The notes below the pieces were generated by a model that ran no database searches, was not told the DNA's origin, and was given only the letters and a program-made list of their open reading frames with translations. From Geothermovivens sp964644845 (GTDB lineage Bacteria; Zhuqueibacterota; Zhuqueibacteria; Oleimicrobiales; Geothermoviventaceae), in NCBI GenBank assembly GCA_964644845.1, contig CAZXXS010000077.1, forward strand, positions 62,001 to 126,000: a stretch of 64,000 nucleotides of DNA. The letters are read 5' to 3'. Below, in pieces: positions 17,523 to 25,803 of this stretch. Position 1 is the stretch's first letter, and each line of letters begins with the position of its first letter. Made by a program: the position numbers and the translations under genes.

Positions 17523-19580
17523 ATGCAGAAGCGATTGCTTTACAGAACCTTGATCGTCGTTGCGGTCATCATCCTGGCTCTTGTGGAGCTCTACCCGACC
17601 TTCCGGCTTGGCAGCCTGAAAGGGCAGCTGAACCAGAAGATTCAGGAGCTCTCGCAAATCACAGGGCTTACGCCTGCCGATTTGCAGAATGCACTCGGAA
17701 CCGGTGCTCTCGAGGGCATGGTGCGCAGGGTGCTTGCCGACAGCGCACAAAAGTTGGACGAGGCCTCTGTGTTGGTGGACCAGATCATTCAGCTTAATGA
17801 GAAGATCGGCAAGTACGAGAGCAAGGCGATCAAGAAAGGGCTCGATTTGCAAGGGGGCACGTACCTGGTCTACGAGGTGGATCTCCCGAAGTTGATGGAA
17901 CAACTCGCCCACAACAAAGACGAACGTTTTGAGAAGATCATCCAGCAGACTGTTCAGGAAATGGAGGCCACCAACGGGGATTTCTTCGATCTTCTCCGCA
18001 AGAATTTCGAGGCGAACAATTTGCGCCTGAGTCGCTACTTCGGGAGTCGCGGGCAATCGGACGACAAAATCATCACCGACCTGCGAAAAGAAGCGGAAGA
18101 CGCCATCGACCGTACGCTGGAGAAGCTGCGTTTCCGTGTGGACCAGTTCGGTGTGTCTGAACCGTCAATTCACAAGCAGGGCAGCCACCGGATCGTGGTG
18201 GAACTGGCGGGAATTCAGGACGTCGAGCGTGCGAAGCGGATCATCGGTACAACGGCTTTGCTGGAGTTCAAACTTGAACGCGATCCGGAGGTGGTGCAGG
18301 CCACGCTGCAGGCGATCGACCGGGTAATGCGGAATTTGCGGTCGAGCGGCAAGGACACGGCCTTGACGCAGGTAACGCAGATCGACACCACGAAGGAAAC
18401 CAAGCCTAAAGCTGCCAACGAAAAGGAAGTGGACGTTTCGGAGCTGTTCGGCGGCAAACCACAGGCCGCTGGCCAGGACACCGGGAATGTGGTTGTTGAT
18501 CAACAAACGTTTGAGGAACGCCCCTTTACGTCGTTGTTGCGTCAGCTGCCTGGTGTGACCAGCGAAATCGCCGTGCCGGCTCAAAATGTCAAGGCGGTGG
18601 ATCGTATCCTGCATTTGCCGGAGGTGCAGGCTGTGATCCCCCGCGATGCCGAATTCCTGTGGTCCCGTTCGCCGATAAACATCGGTGGCGAGCAGTACTA
18701 CCTGCTGTATCTGGTGAAAAAAGAACCGGAACTGGTGGGGAAGTACATCACTTCGGCGAATGTCCGAGTGGGCGCCAGTCAAACGAGCCTGCGTGGGAAT
18801 GAGCCCAAAGTGATTCTCAACCTCAACTCGCAGGGCGCCCGGATCTTTGCTCGGGTAACGGGCGCGAACGTGGGTAAGAAGTTGGCCATTGTACTCGATG
18901 ATCGTGTTGCTTCGGCACCGAACATCCGTGAGCGCATCCCCTCTGGCACAGCGCAGATCGACGGCATGGCCAACATGGAAGAGGCCAAAGATCTGGCGCT
19001 GGTGTTGCGTACGGGCGCATTGCCGGCGCCGGTGAAAGTGATCGAAGAGCGGACGGTGGGACCGTCGCTGGGTCAGGACTCAATTGACCGCGGCGAGCGG
19101 GCTGCGATCATCGGAGCGGTCCTGATCGTGGTGTTCATGGTGATTTACTACAGGATGGCAGGTGTGATTGCTGATTTTGCGCTGGCGTTGAACATCCTGC
19201 TCATTCTGGCTGCTTTAGCGGCCTTCCACGCCACGCTGACGCTGCCGGGTATCGCTGGTATCACACTGACCATTGGCATGGCCGTAGACGCCAACGTGCT
19301 GATTTTTGAGCGCATCCGTGAGGAACTGCGGACAGGGAAAACGGTCAGGGCCGCGGTGGACGCCGGTTTTTCACGAGCCTTTGTGACCATTCTGGACGCG
19401 AACGTGACGACGTTGTTGACCGCTCTGGTGTTGTACCAGTTCGGTACCGGCCCGATCCGCGGATTTGCGGTCACGCTTTCGATCGGTTTGATCGCTAACA
19501 TGTTCACTGCCGTGTACGTGTCGCGTGTGATTTTCGATTTCATCCTGGAACGTCGTCCAGTGGCTAAACTGAGCATCTGA
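17523..19580 (+). CDS. secD: Protein translocase subunit SecD
   Basis: A 685-residue RND-fold inner-membrane protein that, with SecF, uses the proton-motive force to pull secreted proteins across the Sec channel. TM1 covers about residues 7-25. A large periplasmic P1 region follows (GLDLQGGTYLVYEVD; FRVDQFGVSEPSI; later GNEPKVILNLNSQGARIF). The conserved TGALPAPVKVIEERTVGPSLG leads into the TM2-TM6 block from about residue 525 (ITLTIGMAVDANVLIFERI). It is somewhat longer than E. coli SecD because of a charged insert (about residues 285-320). AAGGAG lies 8 bases before ATG 17523. Confidence 0.95.
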   Translation: MQKRLLYRTLIVVAVIILALVELYPTFRLGSLKGQLNQKIQELSQITGLTPADLQNALGTGALEGMVRRVLADSAQKLDEASVLVDQIIQLNEKIGKYESKAIKKGLDLQGGTYLVYEVDLPKLMEQLAHNKDERFEKIIQQTVQEMEATNGDFFDLLRKNFEANNLRLSRYFGSRGQSDDKIITDLRKEAEDAIDRTLEKLRFRVDQFGVSEPSIHKQGSHRIVVELAGIQDVERAKRIIGTTALLEFKLERDPEVVQATLQAIDRVMRNLRSSGKDTALTQVTQIDTTKETKPKAANEKEVDVSELFGGKPQAAGQDTGNVVVDQQTFEERPFTSLLRQLPGVTSEIAVPAQNVKAVDRILHLPEVQAVIPRDAEFLWSRSPINIGGEQYYLLYLVKKEPELVGKYITSANVRVGASQTSLRGNEPKVILNLNSQGARIFARVTGANVGKKLAIVLDDRVASAPNIRERIPSGTAQIDGMANMEEAKDLALVLRTGALPAPVKVIEERTVGPSLGQDSIDRGERAAIIGAVLIVVFMVIYYRMAGVIADFALALNILLILAALAAFHATLTLPGIAGITLTIGMAVDANVLIFERIREELRTGKTVRAAVDAGFSRAFVTILDANVTTLLTALVLYQFGTGPIRGFAVTLSIGLIANMFTAVYVSRVIFDFILERRPVAKLSI

Positions 19581-19632
19581 CGTCGAGCGGCATGCGGAAA
19601 TCCAATCTGGTGAGGTAAGGAGCCAAACACAC

Positions 19633-20550
19633 ATGCAATTCTTCAAGGAACCGAACATCAACTTCGTCGGATCGCGCAAGATCGCGTACTTCGTTTCCGG
19701 CACGTTGATCCTGATTGGCATAATCAGCCTGATTTTGCACGGAGGGCCGAAGTACAGCATCGATTTCCTGGGCGGAACGGCCATTCAGCTGCGCTTTGAG
19801 AAGCCCGTGCAGGTGGGCCAGGTCCGCTCGGCAATGGCCGAGCTTGGGCTTGCCAACGCCGAGATCAAGCATTTTGGTGCATCCAACGAAGTGCTCGTGC
19901 GGGTACTCACCAAGCAGGGTGCCGGCCAGGACATCACCAAGCAGATTGTGGAACAGCTAAAGAAGAAGCTGCCGGACAATCCGGTCGAGGTACGGCGGAT
20001 CGAGCGCGTCGGACCGAAAATCGGTAGCGAGTTGCGGCGGGCGGCCATCTACGCCGTATTCTTCTCCCTCGGCCTGCTCTTGATCTACATTTCCTGGCGC
20101 TTTGAATTTAAGTTCGCCGTTGGGGCCATCGTGGCCCTTTTCCACGACGTGATGATCACCCTGGGCATCTTTTCCATCCTCGGTCAGGAAATTTCTCTCG
20201 CTGTGGTGGCTGCTTTTCTGACCCTGGTAGGTTACTCGTTGAATGACACCATTGTGGTGTACGACCGGATTCGCGAGAATCTGAAAATCTTCCGCAGGGA
20301 AAGCTACGAATCGATCATCAACAAGAGCATCAATCAGACGCTGTCGCGAACGATCATCACTTCGTTCACAACGTTCACGGTGGTGCTCGTGCTTTTCCTG
20401 ATCGGTGGCGAAGTGATTCGCGGGTTTACACTTGCGCTGTTAATCGGTGTGATTGTCGGTACGTACTCGTCGATCTACGTGGCAAGCCCGATTGTGATCG
20501 AGTGGCAACACTGGCAGGAAAGGCGAAAATCGCAGCGTCGGCACCGTTAG
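19633..20550 (+). CDS. secF: Protein translocase subunit SecF
   Basis: A 305-residue partner of SecD. The N-terminal TM helix (about 15-34) is followed by SIDFLGGTAIQLRF, a short periplasmic domain with RIERVGPKIGSELRR at about 118-133, and a five-TM block containing AFLTLVGYSLNDTIVVYDRIREN, the family signature. A strong AAGGAG precedes ATG 19633. It lies 52 bases after secD in one operon; the STAS gene follows 33 bases later and is probably co-transcribed. Confidence 0.95.
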   Translation: MQFFKEPNINFVGSRKIAYFVSGTLILIGIISLILHGGPKYSIDFLGGTAIQLRFEKPVQVGQVRSAMAELGLANAEIKHFGASNEVLVRVLTKQGAGQDITKQIVEQLKKKLPDNPVEVRRIERVGPKIGSELRRAAIYAVFFSLGLLLIYISWRFEFKFAVGAIVALFHDVMITLGIFSILGQEISLAVVAAFLTLVGYSLNDTIVVYDRIRENLKIFRRESYESIINKSINQTLSRTIITSFTTFTVVLVLFLIGGEVIRGFTLALLIGVIVGTYSSIYVASPIVIEWQHWQERRKSQRRHR

Positions 20551-20583
20551 GATGAGGTGTTTGGTAAGCGGGAAGGCCGAGCC

Positions 20584-20928
20584 ATGAATGTGAACGAACG
20601 AGACGTGGGCGGTGTGCTGGTTCTTGAGCTTTCCGGCGACATGATGGGTGGGCCGGAAGCGCAGTCCCTGAACGAGCGACTGCGCAAGCACGCAGAAGCC
20701 GGCCAGAAACAGGTGGTCATCGATCTCAGCGGCGTGAAGTTGATCAACAGCTCTGGGCTCGGTCTTTTGATCGCTGGGCTAACGGTGGTGCGCAACAAAG
20801 GGGGCGATTTGCGTTTGGCAAGTCCCTCGGCCAAGGTGCAAAAGCTGTTGGAAGTGACCAAATTGAACAAAGTCTTCCGCAGTTTTTCATCCGCGGAAGA
20901 CGCGGTAAGAAGCTTTCAGACCAACTGA
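20584..20928 (+). CDS. STAS-domain anti-sigma factor antagonist
   Basis: A 114-residue single STAS domain of SpoIIAA/RsbV size. The phospho-acceptor loop reads INSSGLGLL, with a Ser-Ser pair at residues 56-57, so it keeps the residue that partner-switching kinases phosphorylate. In such systems the dephosphorylated protein binds an RsbW-like kinase/anti-sigma factor and frees the target. No RsbW-like gene is in the window, but a SpoIIE-type phosphatase that could act on such a protein is encoded at 34212. The gene ends just before a strong terminator, closing the secD-secF-STAS unit. Confidence 0.85.
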   Translation: MNVNERDVGGVLVLELSGDMMGGPEAQSLNERLRKHAEAGQKQVVIDLSGVKLINSSGLGLLIAGLTVVRNKGGDLRLASPSAKVQKLLEVTKLNKVFRSFSSAEDAVRSFQTN

Positions 20929-20955
20929 TAGAGCTCACGGAAACGAAAGACGGCG

Positions 20956-20990
20956 GACTCCGGGCCCGAAGCGGTTCGGAGTCTTTTGTG
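20956..20990 (+). terminator. Intrinsic terminator after the STAS gene
   Basis: GACTCCG (20956-20962) pairs with CGGAGTC (20977-20983); TTTTGTGTGTTT follows. It separates the secDF-STAS unit from purA. Confidence 0.8.
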
Positions 20991-21013
20991 TGTTTGGAGC
21001 GAGGACCTGTAGG

Positions 21014-22303
21014 ATGCCAGTTACGGTGGTTGTGGGCGCCCAGTGGGGTGACGAAGGCAAAGGGAAAATCGTCGACCTCTTGAGTGAGAGCGCGGACGTG
21101 GTGGCTCGTTACCAGGGCGGGGCCAACGCGGGCCACACGGTTGTGGTGAACGGCCAGCAGACCATCTTGCACCTGGTCCCCTCGGGGATTCTTCAGCCCC
21201 ACACGACCTGTGTGATCGGAAACGGTGTTGTGCTGGATCCGTGGGCTCTGGCGGCGGAACTGGACGTACTGGAGAACCAGGGCATTTCGGTCGAGGGACG
21301 TTTGCTGATCAGCAACCAGGCTCACCTTGTCATGCCCTACCACAAGGCCCTCGACAAGGCTTCGGAGCAAAAAACGAACGAAAGGATAGGCACAACAGGC
21401 CGGGGCATTGGTCCAGCGTACGAGGACAAGGTTTCTCGGACGGGAATTCGCGTGCAGGATTTGCTGGACGAGGGGAAACTGCGTGACAAGGTTCTCAGGC
21501 TAACCGAGAAGAAGAATCAGATTCTCCAGCAAATTTACCACGCTGAACCGCTTGATCCGGATGAAACGTTGCGACAGCTGCTGGCGGTGCGCCCAAGGGT
21601 TTTACCCTTTGCGGCCGACACGTCGGCCTTTCTGGGTCAGGCCATTTCTGAGGGCAAGCGCATTCTCGCTGAAGGCGCTCAGGGCACACTTCTCGACGTG
21701 GACTTTGGAACCTACCCGTTTGTCACCTCTTCCAATCCGGTGAGCGGAGGCGCCTGCACGGGACTGGGCATTGGTCCGACGAAAATCGACCGCGTGTTCG
21801 GCGTGGCTAAGGCGTACACCACGCGCGTTGGAAACGGGCCGATGCCCACGGAACTGCCCGAAGAACTCGGCGAGGCGCTGCGTAAGTGGGGCGGTGAGTA
21901 CGGGGCTACCACGGGAAGACCACGTCGCTGCGGGTGGTTCGACGCGGTGATCGCCCGCTACGCAGCGCGTGTCAACGGTCTCGACGCTTTCCTCCTCACC
22001 AAGCTGGACGTACTGGATAATCTGGAAACGGTTCGAATTTGTGTGGCGTACGAAATCGACGGAGAGCGCGTGGAAGAATTTCCTGCAGACTGCGACATCC
22101 TCTCGCGCGCCCACCCGGTGTACGTGGATGTGCCCGGCTGGCAGCGAGTCACTGGCAAAACGCGCAGCGCGGACCAGCTTCCAGCCCAGGCCAGAGACTA
22201 CATCCGGGCTCTGGAGGATCTCTCCGGCGTTCCGGTGGCGCTGGTGTCGGTGGGCTCTGGACGTGAGCAGATTGTAATCCTGCGGCAGGAATTCTTCGCC
22301 TGA
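21014..22303 (+). CDS. purA: Adenylosuccinate synthetase
   Basis: A 429-residue enzyme of the usual length that makes adenylosuccinate from IMP, aspartate and GTP, the first step from IMP to AMP. The GTP/IMP loop VVGAQWGDEGKGKIVD opens the protein, GGANAGHTVV carries the catalytic His, and TTGRGIGPAYEDK, GAQGTLLDVDFGTYPFVTSS and the C-terminal VSVGSGREQ are all present. It starts at ATG 21014, with GCGAGGACC upstream. It probably has its own promoter in the short region after the terminator at 20956. Confidence 0.96.
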   Translation: MPVTVVVGAQWGDEGKGKIVDLLSESADVVARYQGGANAGHTVVVNGQQTILHLVPSGILQPHTTCVIGNGVVLDPWALAAELDVLENQGISVEGRLLISNQAHLVMPYHKALDKASEQKTNERIGTTGRGIGPAYEDKVSRTGIRVQDLLDEGKLRDKVLRLTEKKNQILQQIYHAEPLDPDETLRQLLAVRPRVLPFAADTSAFLGQAISEGKRILAEGAQGTLLDVDFGTYPFVTSSNPVSGGACTGLGIGPTKIDRVFGVAKAYTTRVGNGPMPTELPEELGEALRKWGGEYGATTGRPRRCGWFDAVIARYAARVNGLDAFLLTKLDVLDNLETVRICVAYEIDGERVEEFPADCDILSRAHPVYVDVPGWQRVTGKTRSADQLPAQARDYIRALEDLSGVPVALVSVGSGREQIVILRQEFFA

Positions 22304-22499
22304 ATCGTCCAGAGATGACATCCTACGGGGGTTCTTCTCCTTACGTGCGGGCTAACCGGCGCTTGTGCACCGCTTGCTGACGGGAGCGTCGGGCCGATCC
22401 TCACAGCAAGAAACCTGCGAACACGGCGGTCTTTTTCCCGTACACAGAACGAAAGATCTGCTAAGGCGGGACTGTGGCAGTCGGAAAGTTCGACCTCAT

Positions 22500-22526
22500 T
22501 CGGAGGCTGGACACCCTAACCTCCGA
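22500..22526 (+). other. Inverted repeat in the purA-ybjQ intergenic region
   Basis: TCGGAGG (22500-22506) and CCTCCGA (22520-22526) are perfect inverted repeats around a 13-base loop, followed by a modestly T-rich stretch. It may be a terminator of purA located about 200 bases downstream. Apart from this and the promoter at 22677, the 22304-22728 region contains nothing I can identify. Confidence 0.35.
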
Positions 22527-22676
22527 GCTGCTTTGGTTTCCTCCCCCAGCGGAAACCGGGTGACCTTTGGGCTCCCGCTTCTTTCCCGAAAGCAGTTTGC
22601 CAGCGAGGTCGGCCTGCTGTAAAATGTCCACCGCTTCCCGCTGGGAAACGGGGCAACCTCTGCGCGATTTTTGCGC

Positions 22677-22705
22677 TTGACTCGTAACCGTTTCGTGTCT
22701 AACTT
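22677..22705 (+). promoter_or_regulatory. Sigma-70 promoter of the YbjQ-like gene
   Basis: TTGACT (22677-22682), a 17-base spacer, TAACTT (22700-22705). The leader is only about 17 bases before the ATG, with AAAGGAGG at 22717-22724. Confidence 0.65.
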
Positions 22706-22728
22706 GTCATCGTTCGAAAGGAGGCGGC

Positions 22729-23043
22729 ATGATCATCACAACCACACCCAACATTGAGGGCAAGCGGATTGTAAAGTACCTCGGTCTGGTAGCCGGGGAA
22801 GCAATCATGGGCGCGAACGTGGTGCGGGACCTGTTTGCCAGCATCACGGACATCGTTGGCGGGCGCTCCGGTGCCTACGAGCAGAAACTGAGCGACGCTC
22901 GGATGATTTCGCTGCGCGAAATGGAAGAACAGGCGCGAGCTTTAGGCGCAAACGCGGTGGTGGGTGTGGACCTGGATTACGAAGTTGTGCGCGAGGGGAT
23001 GTTGATGGTGACGGCAGCGGGTACCGCCGTTCTTGTCGAGTGA
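22729..23043 (+). CDS. YbjQ/UPF0145 family protein
   Basis: A 104-residue protein, the family's normal size. It begins with the ITTTPNIEGKRIVKYLGLVAGEA motif region, and the second half carries MEEQARALGANAVVGVDLDYE, the typical conserved block. UPF0145 proteins are often labelled heavy-metal-binding by structure and assemble as pentamers; the physiological role is unknown. No signal peptide. A downstream amidohydrolase-like gene starts 45 bases later and is likely co-transcribed. Confidence 0.85.
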   Translation: MIITTTPNIEGKRIVKYLGLVAGEAIMGANVVRDLFASITDIVGGRSGAYEQKLSDARMISLREMEEQARALGANAVVGVDLDYEVVREGMLMVTAAGTAVLVE

Positions 23044-23088
23044 AGTGGGGCTTGAGCCCACGGAAGGGACGGACGAGAGGAAGGAACC

Positions 23089-23925
23089 TTGGCGGACGAA
23101 GCCATGACCGACACGCTGATGGATCTTGTTGACGCCAACGCGACAACGGGCCCGTGGCCGTTCCGGCGTCTGCCAGGTGAAACCCCTGGCCGTTTGTGGC
23201 AGAGGCTGGCTCGCTACGGCGTTCGACAGGCGCTTGTGGCGTCGAACCGGGCAGTGCTGTACAAGGACTGCGGGGTGGCGAACAATCTGCTGGCGCGGGC
23301 GCTGAGACGCTACGCGGGTAGGCTTTACATGGTGGCCACCGTTAACCCGGGATTCCCCGGTTGGGCCAAAGATGCTGAGGAGGCTCTGGCACTGGGCGCC
23401 CTGGCTGTCCGACTGCTGCCGGGTTACCACGACTACCGTCTCGCCAATTCGATTGCGCGGTCGTACCTGCATTTTGCAAAGGAACGCCAGGTTCGTACCG
23501 TAGTGCCTTTCCGCCTGGAGGACGAGCGTCACCACCACTGGCTCTGCCGGGTGCCACCGGTTCCTGTCCAGGATGTGGCAAACTTCGTAGATCAGGCCGA
23601 GTCACCGGTGCTGGTAACCAACGGGCGAATTGGCGACCTGCGGCAGTTACACGAACTCGTTGGTGAGCGGGAAAACCTGTACGTGGATCTATCCTACGTG
23701 AACGGGCCCGATGGCGCGGTTGAAGAACTCGTGGAGCGATTTGGTGTTCGACACGTGCTCTTCGGTACGTGGGCACCATTTCTGTACGTTTTCCCGAAGG
23801 TTGAGCAACTCCGCGTTGCCGATTTGGACGAGGATTCCAGACGTCGAATTGCATCGGTGAACTGCCGGGAACTGTTTGCGCTGGCGGAACCGGTAGCCGA
23901 GGTAGATTCGGCTTCCACGGTCTGA
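23089..23925 (+). CDS. Amidohydrolase-fold protein lacking all usual metal ligands
   Basis: A 278-residue TIM-barrel protein related to the adjacent amidohydrolase at 24925. Where the active relative has HxH, this one has VDANATTGPWPF; the HSW and AHTGG histidines are replaced by VVPFR and LVTNGR; and the GTDAP aspartate is replaced by GTWAPF. The protein therefore cannot bind metal in the standard way and may be a regulatory or structural partner. I chose TTG 23089, with GAGAGGAAGGA just upstream; ATG 23104 is an alternative five codons later. It lies 45 bases downstream of the YbjQ-like gene. Confidence 0.7.
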   Translation: MADEAMTDTLMDLVDANATTGPWPFRRLPGETPGRLWQRLARYGVRQALVASNRAVLYKDCGVANNLLARALRRYAGRLYMVATVNPGFPGWAKDAEEALALGALAVRLLPGYHDYRLANSIARSYLHFAKERQVRTVVPFRLEDERHHHWLCRVPPVPVQDVANFVDQAESPVLVTNGRIGDLRQLHELVGERENLYVDLSYVNGPDGAVEELVERFGVRHVLFGTWAPFLYVFPKVEQLRVADLDEDSRRRIASVNCRELFALAEPVAEVDSASTV

Positions 23926-24107
23926 ACGTGGAAGCTCCCGTACGGGTTTGGTCTGCGCTAACGTCGTTGGGTGCCTTTCTCGTAGCCGTTTGGAGGTATC
24001 CTGGAGCTGCTTTTGGCTTCGGTCCAGGTTGTCGGCGAAAGTAAGCTTCGCTGGGTGAGCGTTGCAGCGAGGTCGACACAGTGTCACCCGTTTGAGGGAC
24101 GCATGCG

Positions 24108-24857
24108 ATGCAAATTCTGAGAAAAGCTCTCCTCCTCCTGGGTGTTGCCGCCGTGCTGTTTGCGCCGCGGCTGGGCTCAGCCCAATCTGAGCTGTGGCAA
24201 AAGGCGGTCCAGATTGCGGCCCGGAATCAGGACTGGGTACCTGGCGAGGCCTACACCCGGACTGAGGTAATGAACAAAAAGGGCAAACTTGAGCACGTGG
24301 AAGAATCGGAGTTGCGGATTTTGCCCGACGAGCAGGGTCAGGTCAGGACGGAAATTGTGCGGGTGGTGAAAGACGGCAAGGACGAAACCGCCAAAGCCCG
24401 CAAAAAACAGCGTGAATCTGAGAAAAAGGGCTCAGACCGTGGCGGCAAGCACCCGTTTCGTACAGGGAGAAGCCCGTTTTTGCCGGAGGTTCAGGACAGC
24501 GTTCAGGTTCAACCGCTCGACTCGGTAGCGGTGATCGACAGCACACGTTGTGCAGGATTTCGCTTTGAAGAACAGGTGCCGGGCGGGCGCAAAATCGTCG
24601 GAACAGCCTGGCTCGACGTGCAGTCCGGAGCACCTGTGGTGCTCGAGTTCGAACCGCGGCCATTCCCTAAACACGTGAAAGCAATGCGGACGAGGATCCT
24701 GTACAAATCGACGGGGGACGGCGGCTGGTACCCTGTCGAGATGGTGGTGTCCGGTGAAGGTGGCTTTCTGTTTGTCAAAAAGCGATTTCGCAGCACGATT
24801 CGGCTTTCAAAACACTGGAGGGTGCAGGAGGAAGCAGACAAAGGCGATTCCAACTGA
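24108..24857 (+). CDS. Secreted protein of unknown function, possibly LolA-like
   Basis: A 249-residue protein with a signal peptide (about residues 5-25, cleavage after GSAQ). The mature part has a beta-rich N-terminal half (EAYTRTEVMNKKGKLEHVEESELRI-type strands), a strongly basic linker (about residues 100-128) and a second beta-rich part ending in a KKRFRSTIRLS strand. The alternating strand pattern, with an FRFEEQVPGGRKIVGTAWLD-type hairpin, recalls LolA/LppX-type lipid-binding folds, but I am not confident. It lies between the two amidohydrolase-like genes, and the three are probably one transcription unit. Confidence 0.55.
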   Translation: MQILRKALLLLGVAAVLFAPRLGSAQSELWQKAVQIAARNQDWVPGEAYTRTEVMNKKGKLEHVEESELRILPDEQGQVRTEIVRVVKDGKDETAKARKKQRESEKKGSDRGGKHPFRTGRSPFLPEVQDSVQVQPLDSVAVIDSTRCAGFRFEEQVPGGRKIVGTAWLDVQSGAPVVLEFEPRPFPKHVKAMRTRILYKSTGDGGWYPVEMVVSGEGGFLFVKKRFRSTIRLSKHWRVQEEADKGDSN

Positions 24858-24924
24858 ACAATTTTGCTGTGAGCGTATTTGAGTTGCGCCCCTGAAGTTG
24901 AACGGTACCGTGAGAGAGGAAGCC

Positions 24925-25701
24925 GTGGGTAACAACTGGAGAAGGGGTAGTTGGCTCTGGATCGACTCACATGCTCACCTGGATGGGATGACGCCGGCTT
25001 ACTGGAGGGTGGCGGATCAGTACGGGATCCGCAAGGTGCTTGTTTCCCACCTTGGGATGGGCGAGCCGGATTTCAGTTACGATCCGGAAATGGAGCAGGT
25101 CCGCCGCTGGAACGATCAGGTTCTTGAGGCGATGCGCCAGTCACACGGACGGATGGAGGGGCTCTGCTACCTCAACCCGAAGTACGTGGAGGAAAGCCTC
25201 GATGAACTCCAGCGTTGTGTCTCGGCGGGGATGATCGGCGTCAAGCTTTGGGTCAGTCTGAAGTACGACGACGACCGTGTGTTCCGTGTACTGCGTGCTG
25301 TTCGCGAAGCCGACGTGCCGGTGCTGCTGCATTCGTGGCGGAAAGCAGTGGGACAGCTCGATCAGGAGTCGACACCCGATGAAGTAGCTTACGTGGCAGC
25401 TCATTTCCCCGACGTACAGTTTGTGATGGCTCACACGGGAGGGGATTGGGAGTACGGAGCCAGGCGAGTGGCACCATTCGGGAACGTTTGCGTGGACATC
25501 GCCTGCTCTGTGATCGACGAAGGATTTGTCGAAACAGCAGTAGATCAGCTCGGCGCTGAGAGAGTGTTGTGGGGCACGGATGCCCCGGCGAGCTCCGTCC
25601 CCGTTGCGGTGGGGAAACTCCAAGCTGCGCGGATCAAACTCAGGGAAAAACGCTTGATTGCCGGCGGTAACGCCATTCGCATCTACGGGCTGTGGGTCTG
25701 A
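24925..25701 (+). CDS. Amidohydrolase family protein (COG2159-like), intact metal site
   Basis: A 258-residue TIM-barrel hydrolase. The metal ligands are all visible: H16 and H18 in IDSHAHLDG, H136 in VLLHSW, H170 in MAHTGGD and D219 in GTDAPAS. The family includes decarboxylases and hydrolases of carboxylated or lactone substrates; the substrate is unknown here. I chose GTG 24925, preceded at proper distance by GAGAGGA. An upstream TTG at 24898 lacks a ribosome-binding site. The degenerate homologue at 23089 is its close neighbour, suggesting a hetero-oligomer or divided function. Confidence 0.78.
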   Translation: MGNNWRRGSWLWIDSHAHLDGMTPAYWRVADQYGIRKVLVSHLGMGEPDFSYDPEMEQVRRWNDQVLEAMRQSHGRMEGLCYLNPKYVEESLDELQRCVSAGMIGVKLWVSLKYDDDRVFRVLRAVREADVPVLLHSWRKAVGQLDQESTPDEVAYVAAHFPDVQFVMAHTGGDWEYGARRVAPFGNVCVDIACSVIDEGFVETAVDQLGAERVLWGTDAPASSVPVAVGKLQAARIKLREKRLIAGGNAIRIYGLWV

Positions 25702-25743
25702 ACGGTTCGTTCCGTTTGCTTTGCGGATCGGCTCTTGCCAAGG

Positions 25744-25773
25744 CGGACGGCGCGTTACGCGCAGCCGCGTCCG
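25744..25773 (+). other. Imperfect hairpin before the YihY gene
   Basis: CGGACG-GCGCG (25744-25754) pairs with CGCGC (25758-25762) and CGTCCG (25768-25773), with a 5-base bulge. No T-run follows. It could be a transcription-processing or pausing signal between the amidohydrolase and YihY genes. Confidence 0.25.
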
Positions 25774-25803
25774 TGGCTCCGTTAAACACGGAATGAGGTT
25801 GTT

